A program made the position numbers and the translations under genes. DNA of 64,000 bases from Prorocentrum cordatum (taxonomy: Eukaryota; Sar; Dinophyceae; Prorocentrales; Prorocentraceae), in contig CAUYUJ010001696.1 in assembly GCA_963575745.1 (NCBI GenBank), positions 1-64,000 on the forward strand, in the 5' to 3' direction. The notes under the pieces were generated by a model. That model was not told where the DNA came from, did no database searches, and was given only the letters and a program-made list of their open reading frames with translations. Numbering within the stretch: position 1 is the first letter of the stretch; every line of letters begins with the position of its first letter. Below, piece by piece: positions 1 to 9,949 of the stretch.

Positions 1-95
1 GGGAGATCGACAGGGAGTGGGGGAGTGGAGGACGAGAACGAATAAGGGGAAGGGGAACGCACGGTACGCGGGCATCTCCCCTCTCGCGGCGCCAG

Positions 96-158
96 GCGCT
101 TACCACGCAGATCGACGATGCGACGGCCCCCATGATCCAAGGCCCGAAGGGGCATCGA
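96..158 (+). CDS. candidate exon of gene A
   Basis: An open stretch of 21 codons follows an AG at 94-95 and reads ALTTQIDDATAPMIQGP in part. Its composition is balanced, unlike the flanking GATGAG-type repeat. No downstream splice donor is obvious and the frame stops at 159. Assignment to gene A rests only on strand and proximity. Confidence 0.3.
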
Positions 159-159
159 T

Positions 160-590
160 GAGGAGGATAAGGACGAAGTGAGGATGATGAAATGATGTTG
201 GGGACATGTGTTAAGTAAGGAGATGGGGGCACTCGAGTAGCAGCGTGAAGGTTCAAGGGGGAGTCGATGAGGAACGAGATGACGAGGAACACAGCGATGA
301 GGGCGACAAGGGCAAGCAGGAGGTTAAGATGAGGTGAGTGCTAAGGTGTATGATGAGATGTGGGATGAACAGAGTAGGAGGACGATATAAGAGCGAGGGT
401 AAGGATGTGTACATATGAGAGGAAGGTTAGGATGAGAGTAAGGATAAGGATGAGGGTAAGGATGGGGATGATAATGAGGATGGAGGTGAGGAGACATCAG
501 TGATGAGGATGAGGATGAGGATGAGGATGGAGGTAAGGATGAAGATGAGGATGAGGACGAGGATGAGAGACTCCATGGGTCGAGAAAGGG
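160..590. repeat. degenerate GAT/GAG-rich intron-like sequence
   Basis: This is purine-rich, imperfect GATGAGGATGAG/GTAAGGAT repeat. It lies between two candidate exons and is probably intronic. The open frames in it on either strand (long LILILI or HPHPH runs) are products of the repeat. Confidence 0.7.
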
Positions 591-614
591 ATCGGTGATG
601 GCCCCGATCGTGAG

Positions 615-737
615 GCTTCATGAACATCCCGTACTTCGCGCACTACAGCGCCCCGCGGGGCAACACGCGGCCCATCGTCGAGCAACTGGCGGCGCCTGGG
701 GGACGGGGGCTCGCAGCAGATCTCGAGCAGAAGGGGG
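615..737 (+). CDS. candidate exon of gene A
   Basis: An AG at 613-614 is followed by a protein-like frame that starts FMNIPYFAHYSAPRGN and ends near DLEQKGG, just before a GTAGCG donor at 738. Aromatic residues and mixed composition separate it from the surrounding repeats. I do not recognise the domain. It is probably one of several short coding exons leading to the last exon at 3731-4818. Confidence 0.45.
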
Positions 738-990
738 GTAGCGAAGAGGAGACAGATGAGGACTGAACGCCGAGCGGAGCGGAGGGTCGAAGTGACGACA
801 GAGGACGGTGCCATCGTTGTCGTCATGATCGCCATCTTGACCGTCGCCATGACACACGGCGACGTACTGTCAAGAATACCGTCACAACGACGGTCACGAT
901 GACGATCATGACGACCGTGATGGCACTGGCGCAGGCGCTATCCAGGAACGATCGAGGATGCAAGCGATGGGGGGGGGGGGGGGGTGCGAG

Positions 991-1075
991 GCGTTCGAGC
1001 ACACCTACGCGGCCATGGACAGGATCACCAAGGGCGGACGCTTCTGTCAGAGCAACATGGAGGCCCATCGCGGGG
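991..1075 (+). CDS. candidate exon of gene A
   Basis: After a poly-G tract and an AG at 989-990 the frame reads AFEHTYAAMDRITKGG and continues to about SNMEAHRGE. It looks like ordinary soluble-protein sequence. The 3' boundary is not clear. Confidence 0.45.
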
Positions 1076-1079
1076 AGGG

Positions 1080-1430
1080 AGGACTAGAGAGATGGAGGAG
1101 GTTGGCTTCCTTGAGGATGGGGAGGGGTGGCGGGGCAGGAAGGGGAAGGGAGGAGAGCAGGAGTAACGGGGAGCAATGAGAAGAGGAGTATCCGATGAGG
1201 AAGCAGCGAGGGGAAGAGGACTGGTTACGGTGAGGGCGAGTGTCGATGATGATGGTGATGGGTGTCCATCTCCAGGGTTGCTGGATAAACATAAGATAGC
1301 CGTGCAAGCAATTTGGTAGGGATCAGCACTGGCCCGAGTGCTGATCCCTAAAAGTGGGTGTTCTGCATTCAGTGTCGCAGTGCCATGTTTTCAGACTGTG
1401 CGAATGAGAGCCGTCTTCACAATTATCTCT
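1080..1430. other. noncoding interval with a hairpin
   Basis: This is purine-rich spacer. At 1319-1348 there is a hairpin: GGGATCAGCACT, a six-base loop, then AGTGCTGATCCC, a perfect 12-bp stem. No T-run follows it, so it is not a recognisable terminator. Nothing else is supported here. Confidence 0.6.
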
Positions 1431-1850
1431 CACCCGTCGTCGATGCGGATGTTGATGCTGGTGATGAGGATGAGGCCGATGATGGCGATAGTGGTGATGC
1501 TACTAATGATGCTGATTCGTGTGGTGACGATGTTGCCGACGAGCGAAAGCGATGGCGGCGACGGTGATGATGCGTGTTGCGATGGCGGTGACGATGCAAG
1601 CCAGTGTGGTCCACGACAAAGCTGCTGATGTTAGTGATGGTCATGATGCGAATGATGTTGACGATGCTGGTGGGTTTGATGCAGTTGGTGCTGGCGGTGG
1701 TACCGCTCACAATGATGATGCTGATAATGCTGATGATGATGATGATGGTGACTGTGCTGGTGGTGATGGTGATGGTGTTGCTGATGGTGATGATGATGAT
1801 GATGAAGATGTTGATGCTGATGATGAGGATGAGGATGATGAGGATGATGC

Positions 1851-1888
<38 letters not shown>

Positions 1889-1895
1889 GCGATCC
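1430..1895. repeat. (GAT)n/(GATGCT)n microsatellite
   Basis: An imperfect GATGATGCTGATGAT array ends in pure (GAT) units at about 1850-1888. It sits immediately upstream of the exon at 1910. Frames read through it as poly-Asp, poly-Met or poly-His/Ile and are artefacts. Confidence 0.9.
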
Positions 1896-1909
1896 TTGTC
1901 GCGTGATAG

Positions 1910-2061
1910 GCGATCTGGACGGCGGCCTTCCAGCAGACGCTCGCGGTCCAGTACAAGCAGGTGAAGGGAAAGAAGCCGCCGACGAAGTTCATCGCTGGCC
2001 ACAGGCCAGCACGCCGCCACATGCGCAGATGCAGTGTCGAGGAGGGGCTGGATGATGAGTG
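1910..2061 (+). CDS. candidate exon of gene A
   Basis: An AG at 1908-1909 opens a frame beginning AIWTAAFQQTLAVQYKQVKG, then a basic stretch (KKPPTKF, RPARRHMRR), ending near EGLDDEW before a GTTGTG donor at about 2062. The sequence is strongly protein-like and begins right after the GAT microsatellite. Function unknown. Confidence 0.5.
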
Positions 2062-2109
2062 GGTTGTGCGTGCGCGGGACATGCGTGTGGGGGCCAGTTG
2101 CGCGCGCAC

Positions 2110-2280
2110 GAGTGCCTGCGTACATTATATATATGTGTATACATATACGTATAAATGTGCATGTATAAACATATATGTATATATGTCGGCGCATGCGCGA
2201 ACGATAGCACGAATGTGCGGACCCACTCCCCCATGCAAACGCACGCGCGGGTGCGCCCGCGCGTATATATGTGTATATAC

Positions 2281-2312
<32 letters not shown>

Positions 2313-2400
2313 CATGTATGCGTGTTGGCACACGCACAGACATGTATAGATATCAGCGTCGTGTGTACATATATATATATATGTGTGCACTCACGTAGCG
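2110..2400. repeat. (TA)n/(TATG)n/(CA)n-rich intron sequence
   Basis: AT-rich TATATATGTATA and CACGCG-type dinucleotide repeats with several alternating purine-pyrimidine runs. Probably intronic. Confidence 0.8.
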
Positions 2401-2507
2401 CACATGCGCGCAATCACCCTTCGAATGAGGGAGGGCGAGAATGAGAGAAAGACAGAGAGGGAAAGAGAGAGAGAGAGAGAGAGCGAGATAGACGAGAGCG
2501 GCGCGAG

Positions 2508-2586
2508 GTACCTGAACTCCCGCGCCTTCCGCATCGGCTTCGCCCACTGGCAGCGCGTGCGGAATTCCCAGCTCGGCTCCGCCGAG
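2508..2586 (+). CDS. candidate exon of gene A
   Basis: This is preceded by a (GA)n tract and an AG. The frame reads YLNSRAFRIGFAHWQR and continues to GSAE, ending exactly at a GTTAGG donor at 2587. Boundaries are the clearest of the short gene A exons. Confidence 0.5.
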
Positions 2587-2714
2587 GTTAGGGGGCCGCT
2601 GGGGAGCGATAGTCGGAGAGTCAGCGTTGCCAGCAGCTTCGTGCGCATGCGTCATTTGGCGGAACGCTCATGTTGCATCACGCATTCCGATCACACTGTG
2701 CGCAACATTGTGCG

Positions 2715-3045
2715 TATGTGTAAATATACCTGCATGGGCGTGCATGTATGCATGCGTGATGTATGTATGTATGTATGGGTGTATGTAGGTATGCATGTTT
2801 GCAGGTATGTAGCTATGTAGCTATGTATATATATATATATATATATATGTCTATATGTATGTAGATATGTATGTATGGATGTAGGTATACATGGTTGTAT
2901 GCATGGTTGTTTGTATGTATGTTTGTATGTATGCATGTGTGTAGATAGGTAGATATGTTTGTGTGTATGTATATTTGCATGTATGTACGTGCGAATGTTT
3001 GTGCGTTTGTATGTATGGATGTCGGTATGTAGGTATATGTACATC
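2715..3045. repeat. ATGT tetranucleotide array
   Basis: Imperfect (ATGT)n with GTAG and TATATA variants. The same repeat class forms the end of the window (63190-64000). Long YIHTYIHT-type frames on the minus strand come from the repeat. Confidence 0.9.
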
Positions 3046-3124
3046 GGTGTCACCTTTCCTGCCCCAGGGCATCCGACCTCGTCTTCTCTGCCCGAGGGCG
3101 CGAGGGACAAACGCAGGGTGGTAG

Positions 3125-3202
3125 GTCGATGAAGAAGACGTGGAGGATGTGGATGACTCGATCATCAGGCGTCACCTCGAGGACGCGCTGGAGATCCAGG
3201 AG
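3125..3202 (+). CDS. candidate acidic exon of gene A
   Basis: After GTAG at 3121-3124 the frame reads VDEEDVEDVDDSIIRRHLED and ends near ALEIQE at a poly-G tract. It is acidic, then likely helical. The donor site is not visible. Confidence 0.4.
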
Positions 3203-3224
3203 GGGGGGGGGGCAATGACTCGAG

Positions 3225-3296
3225 GGGCTGACCTGGTCCTTGGCCTCGAAAACCTACGTGCGTGCGGCGGTTAAACAACGGCTTTGTGATGGCCGC
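3225..3296 (+). CDS. candidate exon of gene A
   Basis: An AG at 3223-3224 and a GTAATG donor at 3297 bound exactly 24 codons reading GLTWSLASKTYVRAAVKQRL and CDGR. Good boundaries and normal composition, but very short. Confidence 0.4.
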
Positions 3297-3493
3297 GTAA
3301 TGTTTCGTCATCTTCCTCCTCCTCGTCTTCCTCCTCTCCCCATCCTCCTCCCGCTCCTCCTCGACCGAAGTCTGGGGGAGAGCTATGCTGCGCGTGTCTG
3401 ATGCTTCGGCCTTCGCAGAGTCCACGCTGCACCCCACCCCGTGCTCCGATCTGGGGCCGCCCGACCCTCCAGCATGATGAAGGCTGACCGACC

Positions 3494-3566
3494 ATGCCCT
3501 GCATGGACATTGCTGACTTGCTCGACACATGCACCTCGAACCTCCTGCTTCGCACAGTCGGCCCGC
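3494..3566 (+). CDS. candidate first exon upstream of the 3731 exon
   Basis: An ATG in ACC-ATG context starts MPCMDIADLLDTCTSN and runs to LRTVGP, ending at a GTAAGG donor at 3567. An upstream TGA in the same frame makes this better as an initiating exon than an internal one. Its phase (one base left over) fits an acceptor at AAG/AGG, position 3731, restoring a Gln codon. So the last exon may belong to a separate short gene beginning here. Confidence 0.35.
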
Positions 3567-3730
3567 GTAAGGATGGGCAACCTTCCCAAGGGTACCCTTG
3601 CATCCTTGCCCCTTAAACCTACATGATGCCCTCCAAGGCCCTTGCGTCCTTACCGCGCATCTCTTTGATGCGGGTTGACTGCTTTCCCGCTCCATGCATG
3701 TGAGCGCCTCCCGTCGAGAGGACTCTCAAG

Positions 3731-4818
3731 AGGGTGGCTCCGAGGCGGCGCCAGAGGTCAAAGGAGAGGTGGGATTGGCGATCGCGGACACGCAGGCCGA
3801 CGAGGACGATGAGGACGAGATGGCGATCGAAGATCAGCAGGAGGAGGAGGAGGCAGCTGTGGCGCCAGGAGGAGGAGGAGGAGGAGGAGGAGGACAGGTC
3901 GTGAAGATGCCCTTCTGGCGGAGTATCACGGGCAAGAGCAAGCCCAGGAAGAGGAGGAGGTGCAAGAAGGAGCACGTGAAGTATGAGGTCGATGATGATC
4001 GAGCTGGAGCGCCCGCTCACGGCATCGAGGCCGTGATCGACGGCATCCCGCCGCAGATGGCGAAACGTGCTGCAGGATCAGGCGCTGCAGGATCAGGCGC
4101 TGCAGGATCAGGCGCTGCAGGATCAGGCGCTGCAGGATCGAGCGCTCGAGGCGCTGCAATGAAGAGGCCCGCGGCCGCGCCCATGAAAAGGCCAGCGGCC
4201 GCGAAGAAGCGCGCAGCCCAGGCAACCGAGAAGAAGGAGGAGGAGGAGGAGGAGGAGGAGGAGGAGGGGGAGGAGGTGCCCGCAGCCGAGGGGGCAGCAG
4301 CCGCGGCCGGCGAGGAGGATCATGCGGCAGCCGAAGAGGACGCGGCAGCCGAAGGGGACAAGGAGGAGAAGGAGGCGGCTGAGGGCGAGGAGGAGGAGGA
4401 GGAGGCGGCGGGCGCCGCCGAGGAAGAATCCGACGAGATCATCGAGGTGGATGCCTGGGCGCCCGACATGACGGTACCAGCTGATGACAACTACGGCGAC
4501 TACACGCGCTGGGGCGTCCAGGTCATGAAGGACACGAACGGCAAGCTGTGGCGCCTCAAGTTCAGGGGCCGCCGCACCGAGGGCTACGACACGATCGCCT
4601 ATATGGAGGATGAGGCGACCTCGGGCGGCTGGTCACAGCTTATCCAGGTCAGCGACAAAAGCTGGACCGACAGCATCATGGCGAAGTACGACGCGGGCTG
4701 CGAGGCCACCATGAGCCGCCTGGTCATGACGTGGCTGTTCTACTTTGCGCTGAAGAACCAGACGGCCGACAAGCAGAAGGTGGCGCAGATCAGGGATCAC
4801 CTCATCGCGAGTCTCTGA
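3731..4818 (+). CDS. last exon of gene A: acidic, Ala/Lys-rich protein with a conserved-looking C-terminal domain
   Basis: The frame is open from an ATG at 3694 (374 codons if that is the start), but an acceptor near 3720-3731 is more likely. In order the protein has an acidic region with poly-Gly, a basic PRKRRRCKK patch, five tandem AAGSG repeats (about residues 126-146), two MKRPAAA motifs, a KKRAA patch, and about 90 residues of poly-Glu/Ala. A globular C-terminal part of roughly 120 residues follows, rich in aromatic residues (YGDYTRWGVQV, KLWRLKFRGR, TIAYMEDEATSGGWSQL) and ending at ASL-TGA. MKRPAAA-type repeats are common in dinoflagellate proteins. Basic patches next to acidic tracts suggest a nuclear or chromatin protein, but this is inference. 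I do not recognise the C-terminal fold. The simple repeats and the domain are in one frame, so this is unlikely to be a chance ORF. Confidence 0.7.
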
Positions 4819-5400
4819 TGCGCACTCCCTAGCGCGCGTGGGCCAGAGAGGACAAAAGCACGGAGGAGGATAAATGGAGAAGGGGATCAGGTGGAAGAGC
4901 CAGGAGGGAGGAGGAGACTGAGGAGGGGGAGGAGGCGGATGAGGAGGAGGAGGGGGAGGAGGAGGAGGAGAACGAGGAGGATGTGCAGAGAGCTGCAGAT
5001 CGGGGGCTGGGCAGGCTCGTCGAAGAAGGGCCTCGAGTCCTCGAGCTCGATCTGGCCTACGGGATCGCTCGAGGAGAAGGGGTGGGATGGCGTCGGAGGG
5101 AGATCGGAGGAGGACGGCGCCGCCAGTGTAAGGTGCAGCTCGAGCTCGACGTCGAGTCGATCTTCCCGTGCATGCAGATGCACGTGATTGTGCTGCTCAG
5201 GCAGCTCGCGGGGCGGCTCCGAGAAAACCCCGAGAAGGCGCAGGATAGGGTCCCGAGATGGCTCCAGGCCCGAGGTACCAGATCGAGGACGGCCGTCGAT
5301 CGTCCTCGATAGCCATGGGTATCTTGGGCTCGAGCTTTCTTGGGGCTCTCCCTGGGCCCTCTTCGGACCTTCTTGATCCATGGGAAGTTACATGTGAAAG
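4819..5400. other. GAG-rich tract and ambiguous coding-like sequence
   Basis: 4860-4980 is (GAG)n. From 4980 to 5380 both strands keep open frames (for example plus LELDVESIFPCMQMHVIVLL and minus DRLDVELELHL), and a GTAAGG donor occurs at 5128. I cannot decide which strand, if either, is coding. Confidence 0.3.
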
Positions 5401-5415
5401 ATGGGGTCTCGTACA

Positions 5416-5470
5416 CTACAGTGTCCATGTTTGCAGATGCCGACGTCGGCATCTGACATGGACACTGTAG
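5416..5470. repeat. nested palindrome
   Basis: An outer 14-bp stem (CTACAGTGTCCATG paired with CATGGACACTGTAG) encloses a perfect 20-bp palindrome centred on GACGTC. It would extrude as a hairpin within a hairpin. Confidence 0.85.
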
Positions 5471-5587
5471 TGGATCGGTGGATGGCACTATGTATGGTAC
5501 AAGACGCACTGATGGATGTATGGTGGATGTATGGTGGATCGATGTATGGTACCAGACGCACCGAGCAACATTCGCAGTGGAAAGCCC

Positions 5588-5686
5588 CCATCGCTTCATC
5601 CGTCTCCATCCCCACTTCAGGGCACCAGTTGGGAGCAGTCCACGCTGTATCTGTTCGCCCGAAGTGGGGGGGAGATGAAGCGATGG
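5588..5686. repeat. imperfect inverted repeat
   Basis: 5588-5618 (CCATCGCTTCATC then CCCCACTTC) is complementary to 5661-5686 (GAAGTGGGG then GATGAAGCGATGG), with a loop of about 42 bp. It lies just after tandem ATGTATGGTGG units (5500-5550), so 5410-5690 may be one foldback element. Confidence 0.7.
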
Positions 5687-5810
5687 ATACTTTGCAGTGC
5701 GATGTGTCTTCCCTGAGGTCGGCGATGAAGAGTCCTTTTGCTCCGCTCATCTGTCTCGATCTCAGCTGTCCACTCTTCATGTGTTCAATCCTCTTGGCCG
5801 CAGGCACGCG
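5676..5810 (-). CDS. candidate minus-strand exon
   Basis: On the minus strand a stretch reads RVPAAKRIEHMKSGQLRSRQ and then GLFIADLREDTSHCKVSIAS, which looks like real protein. The same strand carries a second candidate at 5970-6092. The plus-strand frames here are less convincing. Splice sites are not clear and the 5' end overlaps an inverted repeat. Confidence 0.3.
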
Positions 5811-5969
5811 TGAGCGGGCCGCAGCATGCGCCCCCTGCGCTGGCACGGGGGGGTCGAGGGCGTGCGTGGATGGCAAGGGGGTTGCTGGTGGCAGCATGGG
5901 TCCATGAATGGCAGGGCTGGGATTCGACTGCAGCACGTGCTATATGTATAGGATGGCGCGCCTCGCGGA

Positions 5970-6092
5970 TCAGAGCTCAGACACGCAGCTCCATGCTGCC
6001 AACGTTCCGTGCCGATGCAGGCGCAAAATACGCATGAGCGGGTCTGCAACCTTGGCTTCGATCGCAGTGGTCAGAACCTTGCTGGCCTCCAT
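5970..6092 (-). CDS. candidate minus-strand exon
   Basis: A minus-strand frame from ATG at 6092 reads MEASKVLTTAIEAKVADPLM and RILRLHRHGTLAAW, ending at a stop at 5970. It is amphipathic-helix-like. It is possibly the exon upstream of 5676-5810. No homology recognised. Confidence 0.3.
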   Translation of the reverse strand: MEASKVLTTAIEAKVADPLMRILRLHRHGTLAAWSCVSEL

Positions 6093-6745
6093 GTGGGAGT
6101 GGCGTCGACTGGGGGTGAGGATGAGCGTGGATGTGGGGAGGCAGGCATGGGTATTCGAAGTGGGGTGGGGATGGGGGAGGCGGCAGGGCCACGATGTATG
6201 CAGTCGATCGGTCCAGATTAGTAGGTCGACCCTGCCAAAGCAAGGGTACCCTTGTGTCCTGTGCCTCGCGTTCCATGCCCCCCCAGATCCCCGTGGCAAC
6301 GTAGCCCTCAGAAGGCTCTTGTGTCCTGTCGCGCGTCCTGTCCAACCATGTGGAATTCAACGTTCGGCGAGTGCAGGTTGCATTGTGTAGCCGCTTTCCA
6401 GATCGAGCAGCCTCGAGCCGAGTCCCGCTCGCGGGGCCCCTGGAGCCGACGCACCGCGGCAGCAGGCGAAACGGGGCGCACAGTTGTGGGCAGGAGTTGG
6501 TGCCTGCACATGATCAGAGCATGATGGTGCATACGTATGTATATATGTGCATGTATGGGTGGTGTACACCTAACGTACTTATACACGCATGCGAGTACCA
6601 ACATGTGTGCATATATACACACATATGTAGGTACATGTGTGTATATGCATCTATGTGTCTATATATATATATATACATATCAGGTTCGTGCACGCATGTG
6701 CGTGCACATGCATCGTGTACGCAACACTCGTCAGTTTAATGCCCT
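6093..6745. other. spacer with palindrome and dinucleotide repeats
   Basis: 6242-6253 is the palindrome AAGGGTACCCTT, also present at 3588-3599, in both cases followed by G, a short variable step and TCC. 6530-6720 is TATG/CA-type repeat with (TA)n. A minus-strand stretch around 6370-6430 reads LLDLESGYTMQPALAER and could be another exon. Confidence 0.4.
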
Positions 6746-6774
6746 TTAATGTTCTATATGTGTTCCCGTTCCCG

Positions 6775-7260
6775 TTCCTCCTCCTCCTCCGCCTCCTCCT
6801 CGAGGATCCTCCTCTTCCCCCCCCTCTCCCTCCTCCTCCGATCCTCCTCCTCCTCCTCCTTCCCGTGAGGCCCTCCTCCTCCTCCTCCCTCCTCCTCCTC
6901 CCCCTCCGCCTCCTCTCCTCCTCATCCTCCTCCCCTGCCTTTCCTTCCCGCCTCCATCCTCCCTCTCCTCCTCCTCCCCTACCTCCCTCCACCTCCTCCC
7001 TCCTTCCCCTCTCCTCCCCCTCCCTATACCTCCTCCTTCCGACCTCCACCGACTCTTCCTCACTCTTCTCCATCACCCTCCCTCCTCCTCTACCTACTCC
7101 CTCACCTAATCCTCCTACTCATACTCATCCCCCTCCCCCTCCTCCTCCTAATCCTCACTCCAGCCTCCTAACCTATCCTCCTCCCTTCTCTCCTACTCTA
7201 CTCGAATCATTCCCCATCTGCCTCCTCGAGGATCCTCTCCCTCCTCCTCGATATCTCCCT
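6775..7260. repeat. CTC/CCT-rich pyrimidine tract
   Basis: Nearly 0.5 kb of polypyrimidine on the plus strand, mostly CTCCTC and CCCCCTCC. It could form triplex DNA. Frames read as poly-Leu/Pro/Ser or poly-Arg/Glu. Confidence 0.9.
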
Positions 7261-8040
7261 CGATCCTCAGGTTGGTCGGGGTGCGGCTGGCTTGCTCCGC
7301 CTCGTGATCGCGCGCGGGGCCGCGACCGCTAGGCGCGTATGCGCGTGCGTGCAGCGCGCGCGCGATCGGCACATGCGCGCGGGCGCATGTACGCGCGCAG
7401 CGAGAGACCGCCCCCCCCCCCCCGCCGCCCAGGTGCACCTGGGTTTGCTCGGCGCCGTGGTCGACAGTACTGGTGGCGATGTGTGTTTTGGCTTCTCTAC
7501 TACACTTACAACGCAGCAGCACGACTGGGCGCCCCTGATAGGGGCGCCCGTTGGCGGGCCCTCGAGGTGTGTGTGTGTGGGGGTGGGGGGGGGCGGGGGG
7601 GGGGGCGGGGGGGGGGGGGGGGGGGGGGGAGCTGGGACTGGCCGCCCTGCAGGCCATGGCCTCCGCGGAGTTGTTGGCGTTCGGGCACGCGCGCGGGGGC
7701 GCGCCTCCGTTTTCCCGTTCTCGAGGGGGCGGCGCTGGGGCTGGGTTACCTCCTCGGGCTACGCCGTTCCTCGTTCGTAGCGCCATGCAAGATCCAAGCG
7801 GGGGGGGCTGCAAGCCCCCCGCGTTGCTTCCCGCGCGCGGCGGATCCGATCCGCGCCCGAGGAGCACCGACCCCCGAGCGCCCCGCGACGCCCTCCGCGT
7901 CGCGGGTGCCCAGACGCTCGCCCGCGGGACAGCGGTTGCCGCGGAGAGGTCGGCCATCGCCCCCGCCTGGGAGTTGGCCTGCCAGCAAACATTGCAGAGC
8001 GTTCGAGCCCCCGCCCCTCCCTTTTGCGGGGCCTTCGAGT
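7261..8040. other. very GC-rich spacer with poly-G runs
   Basis: Alternating CGCG runs (7300-7400), a C14 run near 7411, and a G-rich tract at 7567-7630 with almost uninterrupted G. No convincing gene. Confidence 0.6.
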
Positions 8041-8045
8041 GTTTC

Positions 8046-8925
8046 TCTAATGTTCTTTAATGTTCTTTAATGTTCTCTAATGTTCTTAATGTTCTTTAAT
8101 GTTCTTTAATGTTCTTAATGTTCTTTAATGTCCTTGAATGTTCTTTATGTAATGTTCTTTAATGTTCTTTAATGTTCTCTAATGTTCGTAATGATGTTCT
8201 TTACTGTTCTTAATGTTCTTTAATGTTCTTTAATGTTCTTTAATGTTCTTTAATGTTCTTTATGTAGTGTTCTTTAATGTTTTTAAATGTTCTTAATGTT
8301 CTTAATGTTCTTTAATGTTATTTAATGTTCTTAATGTTCTTTAATGTTCTGTAATGTTCTTTAATCTTTTTAATGTTCTTGAATGTTCTTTAATGTTCTT
8401 GAATGTTCTTGAATGTTCTTTAATGTTCTTTAATGTTCTTTAATGTTCTTTAATGTTCTTTAATGTTCTTTATGTAGTGTTCTTTAATGTTTTTAAATGT
8501 TCTTAATGTTCTTAATGTTCTTTAATGTTATTTAATGTTCTTAATGTTCTTTAATGTTCTGTAATGTTCTTTAATCTTTTTAATGTTCTTGAATGTTCTT
8601 TAATGTTCTTGAATGTTCTTGAATGTTCTTTAATGTTCTTTAATGTTCTTTAATGTTCTTTAATGTTCTTTAATGTTCTTTATGTAGTGTTCTTTAATGT
8701 TTTTAAATGTTCTTAATGTTCTTAATGTTCTTTAATGTTATTTAATGTTCTTAATGTTCTTTAATGTTCTGTAATGTTCTTTAATCTTTTTAATGTTCTT
8801 TAATGTTCTTTAATGTTCTTTAATGTTCTTAATGTTCTTTAATGTTATTTAAGGTTCTTTAATGTTCTTGAATGTTCTTTAATGTTCTTAATGTTCTTTA
8901 AATTGTTCTTTTTGTTAATGTTCTT
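8046..8925. repeat. TTTAATGTTC satellite with 210-bp higher-order repeat
   Basis: About 880 bp of 9-11-bp monomers (consensus AATGTTCTTT). A variant block starting TATGTAGTGTTC recurs at 8261, 8471 and 8681, giving a 210-bp higher-order period with matching internal variants (GTTATTT, GTTCTGT, AATCTTTT). It is an AT-rich island inside a GC-rich region. Confidence 0.95.
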
Positions 8926-8939
8926 TGATGCCCGCTCGC

Positions 8940-9300
8940 CCCTTAAGGGCGAGGCGACCCGTGCGCATGCGCGCGAGCGCGGGGGGGGGGGTGAGGCGGC
9001 GGGTCGTTGGCGACGCTGACGCGCGGCGCATCGGGGGCGCGGTGGGCCGCGGAGCTAGGGCGGGGGGGGGGGCCCCGCGCGGTGCGCGCGGCCGGGGCGC
9101 GGGGCGGGGCTGCGCGCGGCGCGGCGCGGCCCGTGCGCGGCCGCGCGCAGGCGCCGCGGGGCGGCGACGTCGGCGGCGCGCGGCCGACCCGCGGCAGGAT
9201 GGGCGCGCGCGCGGCCCGCGCGCGCCGATGGACCGCGATGCAGATATCTGCGTCGTCACGCGGCTAGCAGGCGAAATGGGACGGCGCGTAGCCGACCTGG
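8940..9300. other. CpG-dense GC-rich block
   Basis: Mostly G and C with many GCGCGC runs. Long Arg/Ala frames on both strands are compositional. No gene supported. Confidence 0.6.
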
Positions 9301-9922
9301 ATATTGCCGCATTGTGCGTGCGCGCGCGCGCGTGCGCGCGCGCCTGGCAATATATCGTTGCCAGGCGCGCGCCCGCGCGGGCGCGCGGGCGCAGCTGCGC
9401 CCGCGCCCGTTGCAGCGACGTCACTCGGCCGCTGGAGGGAAAACGTGAGTGCGCGTGTGCCCGCGCGCAAGCACGGTGCCGCCCTCGCATTTGCGCGCGA
9501 ACGCGTGTGTGCACCTATATAGCACACCTACATATAGCTGTATATACGCCACTAGGTGTGCGTGTGTGTATATATGCGAGTGCTTGCACAAGTGCCCACA
9601 TGGCGTGCGTGTAATTATAATGAATATGTGTTTAGTTGCGCGTGTGTGCCTGCATATGCATGCAGTTGCGCTGGGCTATGGCGAGCGCCCGTGGTGTGTG
9701 TGTGTGTGTTTCATGTGTATGCGCAGCCACGCACATACAGCTATTTTATATACATATATATATACACATGTATACAGCTGCAAAATATACGCAACAGAAA
9801 ACAAGTGTGGATGTTGGATGGCCCACCTTTGCCGACCTGCACATCTTCGCATAGAGTGTTGCTTGTGTGCGCGTTGCCGACTTGGATATTGCCGCAAGCT
9901 CCCGCGACCTGGATATTGCCGC
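9294..9922. repeat. GACYTGGATATTGCCGC motif, three copies
   Basis: A 17-bp motif occurs at about 9294, 9879 and 9906. Near the first copy, 9330-9375 holds a hairpin whose stem is CGCGCGCCTGGCAA with a TATATCG loop. The rest of the interval is TATG, TA and CA dinucleotide repeat. Confidence 0.6.
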
Positions 9923-9949
9923 TGCGGAACAGTAGTGAGGTGCAGGTTA

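Noticed and set aside
1319-1348. Rho-independent terminator
   Set aside because: A good hairpin, but no T-run follows and the setting is eukaryotic, within a likely intron.
1423-2413. Ile-rich and His-rich minus-strand ORFs over 200 codons
   Set aside because: They cover the GAT microsatellite. The plus-strand exon at 1910-2061 explains the only protein-like part.
4983-5381. Opposed frames of about 100-160 codons on both strands
   Set aside because: Neither strand shows a recognisable domain and both are biased by GC content, so no gene was called.
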